Origin: Candidatus Woesearchaeota archaeon | GTDB lineage: Archaea > Nanobdellota > Nanobdellia > Woesearchaeales > UBA525 | DNA length: 17,224 bases | Assembly: GCA_023252315.1 (NCBI GenBank) | Contig: JAJPEB010000008.1 | Coordinates: 1 to 17,224, forward strand | Direction of reading: 5' to 3' | Part shown: in pieces, positions 7,310-13,900 of the stretch | How the letters are laid out: every line of letters begins with the position of its first letter | Numbering within the stretch: position 1 is the stretch's first letter | The notes under the pieces: model-generated | Seen by the model: only the letters and a program-made list of their open reading frames with translations | Database searches by the model: none | Told to the model about the DNA's origin: nothing | Translations under genes and position numbers: made by a program

Positions 7310-7996
7310 TCACTTCTTCCCCAGCCTGTCCGGGTGCAGCGGGTCGTCCTCCTTGTGGAAGCCCCTCCACTGCTCGAGGAACTCGTTGATCGTGCTCTCG
7401 GTGCGCGGGTTCCACGGCAGCTGCCTGAGCAGGTCGGACGGGATCGTGAGCACGTGCGCGCCCGTGCGCATCGCCTGGGTGACGTGGCTCACGCTCCTGA
7501 ACGAGCCGACGATGATCTTGCACGCCATGCCGTGCGTGCCGAGGATCTCGCGCGTCTCGCGCACGACCGTGCCCGCGTCGTAGCCCATGTCCTCGATGCG
7601 CGCCCAGAAGATGCTCGCGTAGGTCGCGCCCGCCTTCGCCGCGATGATCGCCTGCTTGACGCTCATGCACGCGGTGACGTTCGTCTTGATCCCGTCGCGC
7701 GAGAGCGCGTGCGTCGCCTTGAGGCCGCTCACGTTCATCGGGAGCTTCACGACGACGTTCTTGCCCCACGAGGCGAAGATGCGCGCCTGGGCGAGCATCT
7801 CGTCGAGGTCGTTCGTCGTGACCTCCACGCTCACGGGGCCCGGCACGAGCGCGAGGATCTGGCGCATGTGGCCCTCGAAGTCCTTGACGCCGCTCTTGAC
7901 GCAGATGATCGGGTTCGTCGTGCAGCCGTCGATGACGCCCCAGGACGAGAACTCCTTGAGGTCGTTGATGTCCGCCGTGTCCGCGAAGATCTCCAT
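7310..7996 (-). CDS. Transaldolase (TalC/FSA-type small aldolase), 228 aa
   Basis: A class I aldolase with a TIM-barrel fold. The chain shows ADTADI (5-10), TTNPI (26-30), the Schiff-base lysine Lys84 in VVVKLPM, NVTACMS (106-112) and the phosphate-binding Arg133. Two positions separate true transaldolases from fructose-6-phosphate aldolases: here they are Glu58 (Gln in FSA) and Phe130 (Tyr in FSA), so transaldolase is favoured. It would transfer a dihydroxyacetone unit between sugar phosphates and so make or drain sedoheptulose 7-phosphate. It is the last gene of the hddA operon and starts four bases after the gmhA-like stop, with a ribosome-binding site GGAGGT at 8008-8003. The placement suggests that it balances the substrate of the upstream isomerase. 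Confidence 0.88.
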   Translation of the reverse strand: MEIFADTADINDLKEFSSWGVIDGCTTNPIICVKSGVKDFEGHMRQILALVPGPVSVEVTTNDLDEMLAQARIFASWGKNVVVKLPMNVSGLKATHALSRDGIKTNVTACMSVKQAIIAAKAGATYASIFWARIEDMGYDAGTVVRETREILGTHGMACKIIVGSFRSVSHVTQAMRTGAHVLTIPSDLLRQLPWNPRTESTINEFLEQWRGFHKEDDPLHPDRLGKK

Positions 7997-8000
7997 AGCG

Positions 8001-8747
8001 CTACCTCCGCCCCTGGGGGGCGTCCTCCTTCCCCGCCGCGCCCGGCGTCCCCTCCCGCTTGAGCAGCTGCACGAGCCGCCCCACGATCGCGTGATGGACC
8101 ATCATCTGCGCGGCCTCGACGTGCATGGTGCTCTCGAGCGGGACGACGATGCAGTGCTGGCACACCTGCGCGAAGCCGCCCCCGCCGAAGCCAGCGATGC
8201 CGATGTTGACGCCGCCGCGCTCGCGGCTGTACTGCAATGCGCGCATGAGGTTCTGGCTCCACGCGCCGGCGTTGCCCGCCATCGAGCCGCCGTGGACCGA
8301 GAGCGCGATGCACACGTCGCCCTCGCGCATGAGGTTCTGGAGCTGGCCCTCGTAGACGGAGCCCCATCCCTCGTCGTTGACCCATGCGGTCGTGAGCGAG
8401 GCGTTGTCGTTGAGGCACAGCGCGCGCAGCCCCTTCTTGCCGGGCGCCATCGTCGTCTTCGCGAGGTCCGCCGCGAAGTGGCTCGCGTTGCCGGCGCTCC
8501 CGCCGTTGCCGAACACGAAGACGCTCGCGCCGCGCCGCCATGCCGCGAGGAGCGCGTCCACCGCGCCCTCGATCGCCCCGTTGTCGATCTTCGACGCGAT
8601 GATGCGGAAGCCCTCCCAGTACGCCGCGAGGTAGTCCTCGGTCGTCTCCGTGATGGGCATCCACTCCTTGTCGAACCACGTGTTGCCCTTGAACGCTACG
8701 CCGCTCAGCTGCGGGTTCTGGCCCGCGGCGGCATCCTTCATCGCCAT
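8001..8747 (-). CDS. gmhA: SIS-domain phosphosugar isomerase, probable phosphoheptose isomerase (GmhA-like), 248 aa
   Basis: Proposed to turn sedoheptulose 7-phosphate into D-glycero-D-manno-heptose 7-phosphate in the cytoplasm, the first step to nucleotide-activated heptose. The signature GNGGSAGNASHFAADL lies at residues 80-95 and matches the GmhA loop, keeping His90 but with Asp94 where E. coli has the metal-ligand Glu. A C-terminal Glu211/His218-His219 group could complete the metal site. The serine-rich phosphate loop ALSVHGGS (148-155) replaces the usual SxSGxS. It is longer than bacterial GmhA (about 190 residues), with an extra 35-residue N-terminus. ATG 8747 is preceded by GGAGGTG (8758-8752). 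The neighbouring HddA-type kinase makes heptose the best guess; another C6 or C7 sugar phosphate is possible. Confidence 0.82.
   Translation of the reverse strand: MAMKDAAAGQNPQLSGVAFKGNTWFDKEWMPITETTEDYLAAYWEGFRIIASKIDNGAIEGAVDALLAAWRRGASVFVFGNGGSAGNASHFAADLAKTTMAPGKKGLRALCLNDNASLTTAWVNDEGWGSVYEGQLQNLMREGDVCIALSVHGGSMAGNAGAWSQNLMRALQYSRERGGVNIGIAGFGGGGFAQVCQHCIVVPLESTMHVEAAQMMVHHAIVGRLVQLLKREGTPGAAGKEDAPQGRR
8003..8008 (-). promoter_or_regulatory. Ribosome-binding site of the transaldolase gene
   Basis: GGAGGT on the minus strand, six bases before the ATG at 7996. The site is built into the 3' end of the gmhA-like gene: GGAGG is followed directly by that gene's TAG stop. Confidence 0.7.
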
Positions 8748-8751
8748 GCTG

Positions 8752-8758
8752 CACCTCC
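8752..8758 (-). promoter_or_regulatory. Ribosome-binding site of the gmhA-like gene
   Basis: GGAGGTG on the minus strand, four bases before the ATG at 8747, in the 36-nt gap after the phosphoribosyltransferase gene. It decides this start over the second in-frame ATG two codons later. Confidence 0.7.
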
Positions 8759-8783
8759 GCGCGCCGCGCGGATCCGGGTATCG

Positions 8784-9209
8784 TCAGTTCCTGTCATCGT
8801 GCGCCTCCCACGGATAGTTCACGATCCTGCTTGTCGTCTTGTACGTGAAGTCGGGCACGAACGCGCTCGAGTCGGGCTTGTGCACGAACACCGCGGCCCT
8901 GTTGCGGTGCGGCTCGCACAGCCTGCGCAGCGTGGCCCCCGTGACCGAGGAATCGTCGACGACGAGCGTGCGCTCGCCGATCGCCTGCGCGAGCGGGATG
9001 CCGAGCAGGTACGAGAGGCGCACCGCGAGCACGAGGCCGCCGCGAGGCACGCCGTGGATGCCGGAGAAGCGCATCTTCTCCTCGCGCATGAAGCGCGCGA
9101 CCTGGCGCGCGATGTCGCGAGAGCCCTCCTCGAACTCCTCCCATGTGACGTACATGACGTCCTCGCCCGTGGGGTCCCCGGCCTCTCGCGTCTTGGTCTG
9201 CTTCCGCAT
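8784..9209 (-). CDS. Phosphoribosyltransferase-fold protein, 141 aa
   Basis: A type I PRTase domain. The PRPP-binding loop LVVDDSSVTGATL is at residues 82-94 and a pyrophosphate loop GVPRGG at 53-58, as in purine-type phosphoribosyltransferases. It carries Ser-Ser-Val where most enzymes have hydrophobic residues and ends in a YPWE motif common in short Hpt/Gpt-like proteins. The nucleobase or other acceptor is unknown. It sits between hddA (4-nt gap) and the gmhA-like gene in what looks like a sugar-nucleotide operon, so a role linked to that pathway, or only co-expression, is possible. A shorter start at 9155 (123 aa, beginning MYVTWEEFEEG) has a better ribosome-binding site (GAGGA, five to six bases upstream) and matches the usual length better; the first 18 residues are charged and poorly PRTase-like. 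Confidence 0.8.
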   Translation of the reverse strand: MRKQTKTREAGDPTGEDVMYVTWEEFEEGSRDIARQVARFMREEKMRFSGIHGVPRGGLVLAVRLSYLLGIPLAQAIGERTLVVDDSSVTGATLRRLCEPHRNRAAVFVHKPDSSAFVPDFTYKTTSRIVNYPWEAHDDRN

Positions 9210-9213
9210 GGGG

Positions 9214-10215
9214 CTACTCGTTCACGACGGTCTTGCTGCCCTCGAAGTCGAACGTGAAGCGGACCTCCTCGAGGCCCTCGGCCGCCATCGCGCGGCGCAG
9301 CTTCGCGCTGTCCTTCGCGTAGAACATGAGGAAGCCGCCGCCGCCCGCGCCGATGAGCTTGCCCCCGATCGCGCCCGCCTTGCGCGCCTTCGCGTACCAC
9401 TTGTCGATGAGCGGGTTGCTCATGCTGCCCGAGCGCTCCTTCTTGTGCTCCCAGTGCGTGTTCATGAGCTCGCCGAAGCGCGCGAGGTCGCCCGACTCGA
9501 GCGCGTCCTTGCTCTCGAGGCCCAGCTTCTTCATGAAGTCGAGGTTGCCGAGCATCTGCGCGTCCGAGCTCTTGCTGCGGTCGTGCTGCTCCTTGAGGAT
9601 CGAGTCCGCGCTGCGCGAGTAGCCCGTGAAGAAGAGCAGCAGGTTGTCCTCGAGCATGTGGAGCGCGCGCTTGTCGACGCGCAGCGGCGTCGCGGTGACG
9701 TTGCCCTTCTTGTCGATGTCGAAGCAGGTGACGCCGCCGAACGCCGCGATGTACTGGTCCTGCTTGCCGACGGGGCGCTTGAGGATGTCGACCTGGATCT
9801 TCGTCGCCTCCTCCGCGAGCTGGTAGGGCGAGATGTGCTCGCGCTTGAGCGCGTAGACCGCCTTGAGCAGGCCGACGCCGAACGTGCCGGAGCTGCCGAG
9901 GCCGGTGCCGCTCGGGAGGTTCGCGATGCTGTTGATCTCGACGTGGCCGGTGATGCCGTGCAGCTTGAGCGTCTCGCGGATGATGTCGTTCTGGATCTCG
10001 CTCACGCGCTGGACCTTCTCCATCTTCGAGTACTTGACGATGAAGCCGTCCTCGAACGTCTCGTGGACCGCGATGTAGATCGAGTAGTTGATCGCCGCGC
10101 TGATGAAGAACCCGCCGCGCTTCTCGTAGTACGAGCGCAGGTCGGTGCCGCCGCCGCCGAGCGAGATGCGCAGCGGCGTGCGCGTGATGATCATCGCGTT
10201 GTGCCCGAAGGCCAT
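9214..10215 (-). CDS. hddA: GHMP-family kinase, probable D-glycero-D-manno-heptose 7-phosphate kinase, 333 aa
   Basis: A small-molecule kinase that would phosphorylate C-1 of heptose 7-phosphate, giving the 1,7-bisphosphate for nucleotide activation. Visible are TPLRISLGGGGTDL (residues 13-26), the GHMP ATP-binding motif LPSGTGLGSSG (100-110), PVGKQDQYIAAFGG (148-161) and the C-terminal glycine loop KLIGAGGGGFLM (286-297). The GGGGTDL and GKQDQY forms are typical of HddA and related fucose/heptose kinases. I start it at 10215 because a TATA box (10238-10245) is centred 26 nt upstream; the frame continues to an ATG at 10248, but that would overlap the promoter. It leads the operon with PRTase, GmhA-like and transaldolase genes. 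A phosphatase and a guanylyltransferase for the rest of the pathway are not adjacent. Confidence 0.85.
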   Translation of the reverse strand: MAFGHNAMIITRTPLRISLGGGGTDLRSYYEKRGGFFISAAINYSIYIAVHETFEDGFIVKYSKMEKVQRVSEIQNDIIRETLKLHGITGHVEINSIANLPSGTGLGSSGTFGVGLLKAVYALKREHISPYQLAEEATKIQVDILKRPVGKQDQYIAAFGGVTCFDIDKKGNVTATPLRVDKRALHMLEDNLLLFFTGYSRSADSILKEQHDRSKSSDAQMLGNLDFMKKLGLESKDALESGDLARFGELMNTHWEHKKERSGSMSNPLIDKWYAKARKAGAIGGKLIGAGGGGFLMFYAKDSAKLRRAMAAEGLEEVRFTFDFEGSKTVVNE

Positions 10216-10237
10216 GCGCGTGGAATGCGGAGTGGCG

Positions 10238-10245
10238 TTTATAAA
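10238..10245 (-). promoter_or_regulatory. TATA box of the hddA operon
   Basis: TTTATAAA, centred 26 nt before the ATG at 10215. It is among the best TATA matches in the window and rules out the in-frame ATG at 10248. Confidence 0.7.
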
Positions 10246-10349
10246 CATTCCTGATGAGGGGGAGAAAAGCTTAAAAGAAGAAATTCGGAAGGCCGTCCGC
10301 TCTCGGCGCTCGGAGGCCGCGGGGCTGGCGCCGGGCTTTTATCGCAAGA

Positions 10350-10358
10350 CCTAAAAAC
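10350..10358 (+). promoter_or_regulatory. TATA box of the ROK kinase gene
   Basis: CCTAAAAAC is centred about 25 nt before the ATG at 10379. The divergent 163-nt region (10216-10378) shared with hddA also holds a second A/T-rich patch (GCTTAAAAG near 10269-10277) of unknown use. Confidence 0.55.
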
Positions 10359-10378
10359 GCGCAGCCCGCAGCGTCGCC

Positions 10379-11245
10379 ATGCGCATCGGCATCGACCTCG
10401 GCGGCACGAAGATCGCGGCGGGCCTCGTGGACGGAGGCAGGGTCGTGCGCGAGATCGTCGTGCCGACGCCCAGGGGAAGGGGCAGCGCGCCGATCGCCGC
10501 GCAGCTGCGCGCCCTCATCGACGGGCTCGCGAAGGGCGTGCGCGTCGAGGGCGTCGGCATGGGGGCGCCCGGGCGCACGAGCGGCACGCGCATCGTCGAG
10601 CTCTCGCTGCATGAGCTCAACGGCGTCGACATGGCGAAGGCGCTGCGGGCGCGCGTGCCCTTCGCGCTCGAGAACGACGCGAACTGCTTCGCGCTCGGCG
10701 AGCACCGCTTCGGCGCGGGGAGGAGGGCGCGCCATCTCGTCGCGATCACGCTCGGCACGGGCCTCGGCAGCGGCATCGTCATCGCGGGCGAGCTGCATCG
10801 CGGCGCGCACGGCGCCGCGCCCGAGCTCGGGCATCTCATCCATGACATCGACGCGCAGCGGTTCCCGCAGTCCAAGACGGGGGGGAAATGGGAATCGCTG
10901 CTGTGCGGTCCCATGCTGCTCGCGCGCTACGAGCGCCTCGGCGGCGAGGGCGGCGCGCGCGGGCTCTGGACGTCGCGCGGCCTTGCCGCGCGCACGGTGC
11001 GCGAGGATGCCGCGCGCCATCTCGCGATCTTCTGCGCGAATGCCGTGCGCGCGTTCGACCCCGACCTCATCGTCGTCGGCGGAGGCGTCGCGCATCGCGC
11101 GCTCGTCGACGCCGCGAACGCGCGCATGCCCGCGTACGGGTGCGAGGGCATCCTGCGCCTGAGCGCGCTCAAGGAGAAGGCCGCGATCCTCGGGGCGGCG
11201 TCGCTGCTCATCAGCCCTCGCGCGGGAAGAGCGCCTCGAGCGTAG
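10379..11245 (+). CDS. ROK-family sugar kinase lacking the zinc-finger cysteines, 288 aa
   Basis: An actin-fold kinase that phosphorylates a hexose or amino sugar with ATP (glucokinase, ManNAc kinase and relatives). It shows DLGGTK (6-11), GMGAPG (60-65), the catalytic aspartate Asp100 in ENDANC, LGTGLGSG (125-132), APELGH (147-152) and VVGGGVA near the C-terminus. The usual ROK zinc site CxCGxxGC after the EhGH motif is absent: the equivalent stretch reads SKTGGKWESLLCGPML. Length is normal for archaeal ROK proteins. The start follows a TATA box by 25 nt. Its last 35 bases overlap the HAD gene on the other strand. It may act on ManNAc, given the nearby 2-epimerase gene, or on a substrate of the heptose pathway; sequence alone cannot decide. 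Confidence 0.88.
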   Translation: MRIGIDLGGTKIAAGLVDGGRVVREIVVPTPRGRGSAPIAAQLRALIDGLAKGVRVEGVGMGAPGRTSGTRIVELSLHELNGVDMAKALRARVPFALENDANCFALGEHRFGAGRRARHLVAITLGTGLGSGIVIAGELHRGAHGAAPELGHLIHDIDAQRFPQSKTGGKWESLLCGPMLLARYERLGGEGGARGLWTSRGLAARTVREDAARHLAIFCANAVRAFDPDLIVVGGGVAHRALVDAANARMPAYGCEGILRLSALKEKAAILGAASLLISPRAGRAPRA

Positions 11246-11882
11246 CGACGCTCACATCTCCGAATCCCGACGCGACGAGGTCCGCGTGCGCGAGCGCCTG
11301 CGGGCCGTGCGTGGTCGTGAGCGCGATCACCTTCATGCCCGCGCTCCTCGCGGCCTCGATGCCGACGAGCGAGTCCTCGATGACGACGCAGCGCCGCGCG
11401 GGGACGCCGACGAGGGCCGCGGCCTTGAGGAAGATCTCCGGATCGGGCTTCGCGCGCGCCACCTGCTCGCCGTGCACGATCGCGGGGAAAGAGGGGAGCA
11501 GCCTCGTCGCCGCGAGCACGAACGTGACGTTCTCGGCAGGGGCGGACGTCGCGAGCGCGACCGGAATTCCCCTCGCCTTGAGCGCGCCGAGCAGCGGCAC
11601 GAGGCCCTCGAGCGGCTCGACGCCGCGCTCGCCGTAGAGCTGCCGGTAGAGCGCCTCCTTCTCGCGCGCGTGCCCCTCGCGCTGCGCAGGCGAGAGCCCC
11701 GGGAAGTACTCGCCGAAGATCGCGTCGTTGCGCCTGCCCGTGATGCGCTTGTCGTACTCGTCGTCCGTGAGCGGCTTCCCGCGGCTCCGGAAGAACCGCC
11801 TCCACGCCTCGCGATGCACGGGGTTGCTGTCCACGACCACGCCGTCCATGTCGAAGATGACCGCGAGCTGCGGGGCGCCCAT
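11211..11882 (-). CDS. HAD-superfamily hydrolase, beta-phosphoglucomutase-like, 223 aa
   Basis: A phosphatase or phosphomutase of HAD subfamily IA with all four motifs: FDMDGVVVD (residues 10-18; nucleophile Asp11, acid Asp13), ATSAP (111-115), AKPDPEIF (144-151; Lys145) and VIEDSLVGIEAA (167-178; Glu169-Asp170). A helical cap lies at about 18-95. The presence of Asp13 and the cap type fit sugar-phosphate phosphatases and beta-phosphoglucomutases. It follows the DsbA-like gene by seven bases in the leftward redox operon and converges with the ROK kinase gene, overlapping it by 35 nt. It might remove a phosphate from the product of the neighbouring sugar kinases, for example as the phosphatase missing from the heptose operon, but this is inference. 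Confidence 0.87.
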   Translation of the reverse strand: MGAPQLAVIFDMDGVVVDSNPVHREAWRRFFRSRGKPLTDDEYDKRITGRRNDAIFGEYFPGLSPAQREGHAREKEALYRQLYGERGVEPLEGLVPLLGALKARGIPVALATSAPAENVTFVLAATRLLPSFPAIVHGEQVARAKPDPEIFLKAAALVGVPARRCVVIEDSLVGIEAARSAGMKVIALTTTHGPQALAHADLVASGFGDVSVATLEALFPREG

Positions 11883-11889
11883 GCTGCCC

Positions 11890-12600
11890 TCACGACGCCG
11901 CGAGCGCCTGGTCGACCTGCGCCGCGAACTGCGCCGGCGTGAGCGCGCCCACGACGCGCCTGCCGTTGAAGAAGAACGTCGGCGTGCCGGAGACGCCAGC
12001 CTTCGAGCCCTCGTCCATGTCGCGCGTCACGATATGGATCTGCTCCCCCTTGTCGAGGCATTCCCTGAACGAGGACTCGTTGATGCCCTGCCGCTGCGCG
12101 TATCCCACGAGATCGTCCTCCGCGAGCGCCTGCTGGTTCGCGTAGAGCGCGTCGTGGTACTCCCAGAACCTGCCCGAGAGGTCCGCGCACGCCGCCGCCT
12201 GCGCCGCGAGCAGCGCGTGGGGGTGGATGCGCGAGAGAGGGAAGTGCTTGTACACGAGGCGCACCTTGCCGGTCTCGATGTACGCGCGCTCGATGTCCGG
12301 CATCGCGGAGCGCGCGAACTCGCCGCAGAACGGGCACTCGAAATCCGAGAACTCGACCACGGTCACGGACGCGTTCTCCGACCCTATGGACGGCGAGTCG
12401 TCGAGCGGCACCTTGACGGCCTCCCCCTGCGCCTGCGCCGCGGGATTCATGAACGCGTGGTAGACCCACCAGCCCGCGGCGCAGAACACGACGAGCACGA
12501 TCGCGAGCGCGACGAGCGTCTCCTTGCGCTCTTCCCTGCGCTGCCTCGCGCGCTCGGCCTCCTTCGCCGCGTGCGCCTCGCCGCTCCCGTCCGCGCTCAT
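11890..12600 (-). CDS. Membrane-anchored DsbA-like thiol:disulfide oxidoreductase, 236 aa
   Basis: A thioredoxin-fold protein anchored by one N-terminal helix (about residues 29-48) after a charged cytoplasmic segment, with the catalytic domain outside. The active site is CPFC (Cys89-Cys92), and the cis-proline loop is SGTPTFFF (Pro207), as in DsbA/BdbD-type proteins. A second pair, Cys138 and Cys181, occupies the helical insertion where related archaeal proteins have a structural disulfide. It carries Asn-X-Ser/Thr sites at Asn76 and Asn174. Its ATG overlaps the stop of the double-CxxC gene (ATGA, 4 nt), so the two are translationally coupled. It probably oxidises or isomerises secreted proteins and is re-oxidised by a partner, perhaps the thioredoxin-like proteins upstream. 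Confidence 0.9.
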   Translation of the reverse strand: MSADGSGEAHAAKEAERARQRREERKETLVALAIVLVVFCAAGWWVYHAFMNPAAQAQGEAVKVPLDDSPSIGSENASVTVVEFSDFECPFCGEFARSAMPDIERAYIETGKVRLVYKHFPLSRIHPHALLAAQAAACADLSGRFWEYHDALYANQQALAEDDLVGYAQRQGINESSFRECLDKGEQIHIVTRDMDEGSKAGVSGTPTFFFNGRRVVGALTPAQFAAQVDQALAAS

Positions 12601-13436
12601 GGCCGCATCACCGTGCCGTGCGCGAGATCGTAATAGGTGACGTGCAGGCGCTCGAGCCCGCGCAGCACGAGCGTGCCGTCGCTCTCGTTCGTGCCCATCG
12701 TCTCCCATGCCTGCGCGATCGCGGGATAGGCCGAGGTGTCGCCCTGGATGATGATCGTCGGCAGCGCCGAGATCGCGTAGCGCGAGACGAGCGCCTTGCC
12801 CTCGGCGCTCGATGCGTCCACGTCGCGCTCGCGCGAGGCGTCGAGGTCGCGCGCGCGGAGCCAGTCCCGCAGCAGGTGCACGTCGTAGCACTGCGCGCAC
12901 GACGCCATGCCGACGTAGGTCACGTTCACGCGCCCGCGCACGGACCCGCTCGCGGTGTCGACGTACGGCGCGTTGAGCGTCGGGAGCAGGTACCACGTGC
13001 CCGCGTACTTCCCCGACGGGATCACGAGCCGCGAGCCGTACGTCTCCCATCCCGCGACGAACTCGTCCGGATACCGCTCGAGCGTCTGGTTGAACGCGAG
13101 CGCGGGCAGGCGCGCGGGGTGGAACGGCGCGGGATCGCCCGCCGACACGTCCATCGTGACCGTGTCGCGCAGGTCGTCCACATAGCGCGAGATGTTGAAG
13201 CAGTCCGCGCACCCGCTCGGCTCGAGCACGAGCACGCCGACGGCCGGCAGGCTCTCGTTGGGCATTCCCCCTGTACCTTGCGCCGGCCGCTGCGTGGGCG
13301 CAGCTTGCGCGTCCCCTGAGGTCCGTTCATGCGAAGGCCCGGGGCCGGGGGAGTTCGAGCGGATCACCAGTATCAGGATGAGGTTGAGCGCGATGACCGC
13401 GCATAGTGCCGAGATGATGGCGGTGCTACGCCGCAT
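12597..13436 (-). CDS. Membrane-anchored protein with two thioredoxin-like CxxC domains, 279 aa
   Basis: One N-terminal membrane helix (about residues 6-25), a Pro/Gly/Ser-rich linker to about 60, then two thioredoxin-like halves. The first has CADC (Cys76, Cys79) and a candidate cis-proline at Pro111 (RLPALAF). The second has CAQC (Cys180, Cys183) and Pro226 (SALPTIII). No other cysteine is present outside the membrane apart from these four, which suggests that electrons may pass between the two sites. Five Asn-X-Ser/Thr sequons (residues 60, 81, 116, 171, 250) fit an exposed, glycosylated domain. I do not recognise a named family. It overlaps the upstream gene by 11 nt and the downstream DsbA-like gene by 4 nt. 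A scaffold or intermediate in the disulfide relay is the likeliest role. Confidence 0.85.
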   Translation of the reverse strand: MRRSTAIISALCAVIALNLILILVIRSNSPGPGPSHERTSGDAQAAPTQRPAQGTGGMPNESLPAVGVLVLEPSGCADCFNISRYVDDLRDTVTMDVSAGDPAPFHPARLPALAFNQTLERYPDEFVAGWETYGSRLVIPSGKYAGTWYLLPTLNAPYVDTASGSVRGRVNVTYVGMASCAQCYDVHLLRDWLRARDLDASRERDVDASSAEGKALVSRYAISALPTIIIQGDTSAYPAIAQAWETMGTNESDGTLVLRGLERLHVTYYDLAHGTVMRP

Positions 13437-13899
13437 CCGTGCACCCTGAGCGCAGCGCGAGCGCGTCGAGCTCCTGCTCGCCTTCCGCCCTGCCGCCCTC
13501 GGGGAACACCCATGTCGGGTAGCCGGTCACGTTCGCGGCGTCGCACGCCTGCTTGTTGAGGTCGCAGTTGACGAAGGTCACGTGCTTGAACGACGCCCCG
13601 AAGCGCTGCTTCTCCGCCTGGCAGTGCGGGCACCAGTCCGTGCCGTACATGACGACGCCCTTGTCCGTGAGGCACTGCGCGAGCGCGTCGTGCGCGCCCT
13701 GGCCCTGCCCGCGGGCGAAGAGGTAGATGACGACCGCGAGCGCGACGATCGCGATGGCCCCGAGCGAGTAGTTGATGATGCGCTTGTTGCGCGCCCTCGC
13801 GGCGAAGCGCTCGCGCTCCTCGTGCACCTGCGACTCCCGCTCGTCGCGCCCGCGGATGCGCCGCTCGCGGCGCGAGACGTCGCCCTTGCTGACCGCCAT
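13426..13899 (-). CDS. Membrane-anchored thioredoxin-like protein, VKOR-partner type, 157 aa
   Basis: A charged cytoplasmic N-terminus (to about residue 40), one membrane helix (43-62) and an extracytoplasmic thioredoxin domain with active site WCPHC (Cys90-Cys93) and cis-proline in TGYPTW (Pro128). The sequence around it, from the Cys76 region through YGTDWCPHCQ to VNCDLNKQACD (110-120), resembles the thioredoxin domain fused to VKOR in many bacteria and archaea; six cysteines in total (76, 90, 93, 112, 119, 153). Such domains pass electrons between secreted proteins and VKOR, which reduces quinone. No VKOR is in this window, so the electron acceptor must be elsewhere. The ATG at 13899 is one base from the regulator's stop, and its 3' end overlaps the next gene by 11 nt. 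Confidence 0.88.
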   Translation of the reverse strand: MAVSKGDVSRRERRIRGRDERESQVHEERERFAARARNKRIINYSLGAIAIVALAVVIYLFARGQGQGAHDALAQCLTDKGVVMYGTDWCPHCQAEKQRFGASFKHVTFVNCDLNKQACDAANVTGYPTWVFPEGGRAEGEQELDALALRSGCTDAA

Positions 13900-13900
13900 G

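Noticed and set aside
7644..9257. 537-residue plus-strand open frame
   Set aside because: Antisense to the transaldolase, gmhA-like and PRTase genes, which have clear motifs.
8839..10254. 471-residue plus-strand open frame
   Set aside because: Antisense to hddA and the PRTase gene; composition is a strand shadow.
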